In this document: piece after piece, positions 60,321 through 64,000 of the stretch
Layout: each line of letters begins with the position of its first letter
Position numbering within the stretch: position 1 is the stretch's first letter
Assembly: GCF_003473485.1 (NCBI RefSeq)
Contig: NC_053046.1
Location: forward strand, 40,261,832 to 40,325,831
Reading direction: 5' to 3'
Length of the DNA: 64,000 nt
Origin: Medicago truncatula
Taxonomy: Eukaryota; Streptophyta; Magnoliopsida; Fabales; Fabaceae
The notes under the pieces: model-generated
Seen by the model: only the letters and a program-made list of their open reading frames with translations
Told to the model about the DNA's origin: nothing
Database searches by the model: none
Program-made: the position numbers and the translations under genes

Positions 60321-63300
60321 CTAATTTTCTACTACAATGCTAGAATCTTGTGTATGTGAGGGCCTCCATTTTCTATCAAACAAATTTCTTTCGACCACTT
60401 GTGCACCCTTCAATTTCTCATCCTGACTACTCAATTTCTCATCTATTAGTTCCATCAACTCTTGCAAACCGACTCCTGTGATGGCAGATGTTTTCACATG
60501 TGGACTAGACGGTAACATCGCGCCGGCATTTTCCACACTATTGTCTTTATTAGAGGACTCAATTTGTTGGTCAGCCGCAGATGAAGGCAAACAAAAATCG
60601 CCTTCGTTAAGCACGGTATCTTCCTCGTACAACCAACCATCAGAATAGTCTTCTTTTTCTTCCGTTAATGTCTCAATGTTCACATCCTCCTCTCCATCAA
60701 TGCTACTAGTTTCATCAGCCTCTTCATCTTCATTGAGATGTTCATCAACATTCTCATCAACATCCGTGAACTCTTCTTCAGCATCAATCTGAACGTTTCA
60801 GAGATTGAGTGAATATATATACATTCGATTGTTTTACTTGCATTTTGGTAGAAGGGGAGATGAATTATTTTACCTTATTCCAAACTTCAATCATATTCTG
60901 AAGCTTCTCTTGTGACACGCCTATTTGTTGAAGAACTTGGAACACTGTCGTGCGGTGCTCTTCAAGATTGGGAGCAGTAGAATCCACCACATGCTTCAAA
61001 AAGGATAGATTTGTCAGTTGTGTTGCTTATGCTGCACAAATGACCAATTCCAAGAGGATATCTTTTATATATTTTTGAGCAAAAGTAATCACACAAAGCT
61101 AGAAATGATGTAGAGACTGTTGTGTGTGATGAAGACAAATCAAATAAGGGATTTGTGAGTTTTTGTAACTGGTGTAAGAATTAGATGCAAAATCATACCA
61201 CAAGCAGGTCTGCTTCCACCACTTCTTCTAAGGTTGCATGAAACGCTTCCACCAACTTCAAAATTTAAAAGAGAAAAAGGGCAACTGTGTCATTGTTAAC
61301 GAATTGTATTGACAAGATCAATAAACAAACATGCTGACATGGCAATTTGCTCATGCCTTTGTCATTACCTTTACAGGTAAATCAGATATAAATCCTACTG
61401 TGTCGCTAAAAAGCACTTTCCTCCTATAAATAAAATTCGACAGTGACGTATATGTAAGTGTACCAAATGTTATCATCCAGAGTACGAAAAAAGAAGAGAA
61501 CTGAAAAAGAGATTAGAATATTGAGTTACTGGTCACATTACCCCGAAGGAAGAACAGCACTTCTTAATCTAGGATCGACTGTAGCAAACAGTCTGCAATA
61601 CATGCAACAGGAAAAAAGTTTACATTATAAAGTAAATATTAAAAAAAAATAAAGGATGTAAATGTATACAAGTACAGGGGGTTTTACCGACAATCGCTAT
61701 ACAGATCACTGTCCGTTAGATTACTAACTAATGTAGATTTTCCCTAATAAAACAAAGACATATATCAGCGATGCTGTCTAATTACAGTAAATAGCAAACA
61801 CATATATACTTATACGACTTACAGCATTTGTATATCCAACAACAGCAATAGTGGCTAAGCGTTGTGCAGATGAACCCCCCTGCCTCTTCCGACCAGCACG
61901 TTGCACAGCACGGGTACGGCGAACCTCTTCAATTTGTGTCAGTAGATAGTTTCGCCTATCTAAGAGTCTAAGAGAGTTTCACAATTCAGTGACCAAATTA
62001 TGTAATAAAAGGTGATCATAAAAAATGTTGGAATTGCACATTAACAAGTGGTTCATGCATCACAGACAGGACAAAAATATCCAGCAAAACTACACTATAA
62101 TGACAAGAACGTGTAAATGTCAAATAAGCCTGCAATCTGCATGCATGGAAGTTTGAAACACCACAAAACCCATAACATACATTTTTTTCTTGGCATTCGT
62201 GCCTTCCAAATATTATTGTGGCCACAAACACGTTTACAGTGAATATTTTCAATGACTTAATGCAGAGAGAAAGTGAAAAAACCAGCTTTAAAAATAACAC
62301 AAATTAATGAGGAAACCATAAGAGATGCCAAGAAAAGGAAGGAATAGATTGCTTGAGAATAAATGTATGTATCTTGAAAATTTAGTATGACAATTATACC
62401 TTCGCCGCTGAAGCTGAAGTTCAGTTTCTCCGGCACCGCTCATAAAACCTTGCCCTCCACTTCCTCTCCTGATATTGACAAGAATTATAGTAAGATGCTG
62501 TAATTGTATTCAACAATTTACTAATTACTGATACTATAGATTAGGTGCATACATAGATTTACAGAATTACACATTCTTCCAGAAATTTGTGCATAAGAGA
62601 AAGAGTGGGTGAAGAAAGTGATAGAAATTAAATTCAGTTTTCAACCCATTTGTACCTCATAATAGCAATATGTAAAGTGTTAACAGAAAACTTAATAGGT
62701 ATGTGAAGTAATAAAATATTTGGTGATCCAAACAATATGTCCAAGCAAAAAAGTAAAAGATCCGATCAGAGTTCAAATTTCATAGTTGCAATTAACCCAT
62801 TCATCAATTAACATTAGAAAAACAAAACAATAATCATTTCTTCCAATTGAAAAATAGAATCAAACAACAGAAAATTAGTGGAAAGAAAAAGAGAGAAGTC
62901 CAACCCTCGGGCACTGACAACTTCAGCTTCTCCAGAACCACCAAATGTTAAGCGACCATTAGGGCCTAAAACACGAACAAGTCTCGACTTCTTGTATGAC
63001 AGAGCTGCAAGTTCAGCCTACACACTCAGATGTCAAAGCTCACTCTCAGTTACAAGGCAAATTTAAGATATAATACTATCAAGCATCAATCAAATTGTTG
63101 AATGAAACCACAAAACATACCTGCAGCTTAGCTTCCTTGGTGAATGCATGAGCATTAAAAATCTCAATTATAAGACCTACACGATCCACCACCGGTTTAT
63201 TCCAAGCTCTCTAACAATAACAAGACATCATTATCAAAATTTAACAATTTTCAATTCCTAAATGAAAACTGAGAAAACAGTCATTTTCGTCCCTTAAATG

Positions 63301-63643
63301 TGTGATGCAATGTGACTGTAGTCCTTTGAATGTATTGAAATTACGAAAGCGTGTCTTTTATTATTAGTAATTTTAAGGATCAAACTGACTAAGAGAAACC
63401 ACATTCGATGACTAAACTAACTAACAAGAGACATGTTTGAATACCAACTAACCAACAAAAGATGCACTAATGTGTATTTTTGTAATTTTGATAGAATCAA
63501 GGACTATTGTGACAATAACTCACACATTCAACAACGAAAATGATTGTTTACTGAACAACAATTACACAAGCATAACTCACCTCCATATTTCTTATCTGAA
63601 TACCAGACAATATTGCATTAACAAACACAGCATCCACTTCACC
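60321..63643 (-). CDS. HflX-type GTP-binding protein (At3g49725-like), 3' part
   Basis: Minus-strand exons, in coding order: 63643-63581, 63210-63121, 63017-62905, 62468-62400, 61967-61823, 61743-61688, 61592-61542, 61423-61369, 61255-61199, 60993-60874 and 60788-60321, all GT-AG with consistent phase. They give about 428 residues of an HflX GTPase. In order: the glycine-rich linker RGSGGQGFMSGAGETELQLQRRR, a coiled RLLDRRNYLLTQIEEVRRTR segment, P-loop GYTNAGKST (across an exon junction), G3 DTVGF, G4 NKID (across the last junction) and a G5-like TSAITGVGLQEL. HflX GTPases bind the large ribosomal subunit; plant copies are predicted chloroplast or mitochondrial. The last exon has an acidic insertion before G5. 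The N terminus, with any transit peptide, is beyond the right edge. A deleted copy lies at 48.4-48.8 kb. Confidence 0.9.
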
Positions 63644-63689
63644 CTGTTACACACACACACACACACCAATCAAAATCTAAATTAGACCA

Positions 63690-63890
63690 TGTTTGAATAA
63701 ATAGCCTAATTAAGCGCCTATAGCATAACCATTCATCATATAAGTGATTATGTACAAGTTATCTATAACAAAACATAAAATATAGTCAAATTAATTTCAT
63801 ATAAGCTATAAACAGTTTTCATAAGCTATCGTGAATAACTTAAAAAACAACTAATGCACATGTCATAAGCGGTTTTCATAACTTCTCATG
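63690..63890. mobile_element. 'Cataagct' MITE in an HflX intron
   Basis: Third copy of the family seen in PRAF intron 1 and GPN2 intron 3: aagcgcctatagcataacc, ttttcataagctatcgtga and gcggttttcataacttctc in order. It lies upstream of the first HflX exon in view, so probably within an intron. Confidence 0.7.
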
Positions 63891-64000
63891 TCAGAAGCAT
63901 GGTAGAGCCCAACAAGTAGAAAAGTGAGCTGAAAAAAAATGAAATTTAGAATTGAATGAATGAGAAAAAGTTAATCACAATTGGTGTAGGAAACCATTTA

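Noticed and set aside
1-64000. CRISPR arrays, operons or bacterial mobile elements
   Set aside because: The sequence is plant nuclear; the tandem repeats seen lack the spacer structure of CRISPR arrays.

Overview
The window is AT-rich plant nuclear DNA: introns with GT-AG borders, a plant-type U1 snRNA gene, Au-type SINEs, LINE, Ty3/gypsy, hAT and Mutator-like relics, and several short repeat families that I associate with legumes. A Fabaceae genome close to Medicago is my best guess; the species is inference. There are no bacterial or CRISPR features.

Layout: 1-3.7 kb holds an Au SINE and a broken pentatricopeptide-repeat (PPR) gene on the minus strand. 3.9-11.7 kb is a transposon graveyard: a 1.1-kb hAT-like element with an 8-bp target duplication, a foldback element, two small MITEs with 9-bp target duplications, a 5'-truncated LINE with an 18-bp target duplication, and two copies of one 650-690-bp hAT-like element. 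12.2-17.4 kb is an eight-exon homeodomain gene (544 aa). 17.4-26.3 kb is intergenic and contains a 1.76-kb Pack-MULE-like element carrying a piece of an LRR receptor kinase gene. 27.1-35.7 kb is a nine-coding-exon PH-RCC1-FYVE-BRX (PRAF) gene (1096 aa) preceded by a leader with a 32-codon uORF. 35.7-49.5 kb is intergenic: a direct duplication of a gypsy integrase relic, a divergent U1 snRNA gene with its own promoter, nested MITEs, LINE relics, a tRNA-Glu(UUC), and a compound pseudogene made of an NDR1/HIN1-like gene plus deleted pieces of the HflX gene found at 60-64 kb. 49.7-55.1 kb is a GPN-loop GTPase 2 gene (300 aa) whose last intron reads as a U12-type AT-AC intron. 55.6 kb encodes an 86-aa membrane protein. 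56-58 kb is a foldback element between direct repeats. 59.8 kb is a second identical tRNA-Glu. 60.3 kb to the right edge is the 3' part of a minus-strand HflX-type GTPase gene; its 5' end lies outside the window.

The genes look like ordinary housekeeping and signalling genes and do not form a cluster or pathway. The observations most worth following are the U1 variant with an altered 5' splice-site recognition end, the AT-AC intron invaded by a retrotransposon, the receptor-kinase-capturing MULE, and the compound NHL/HflX pseudogene. Exon coordinates were derived by hand from splice signals, reading frame and remembered family similarity; no alignment was run.
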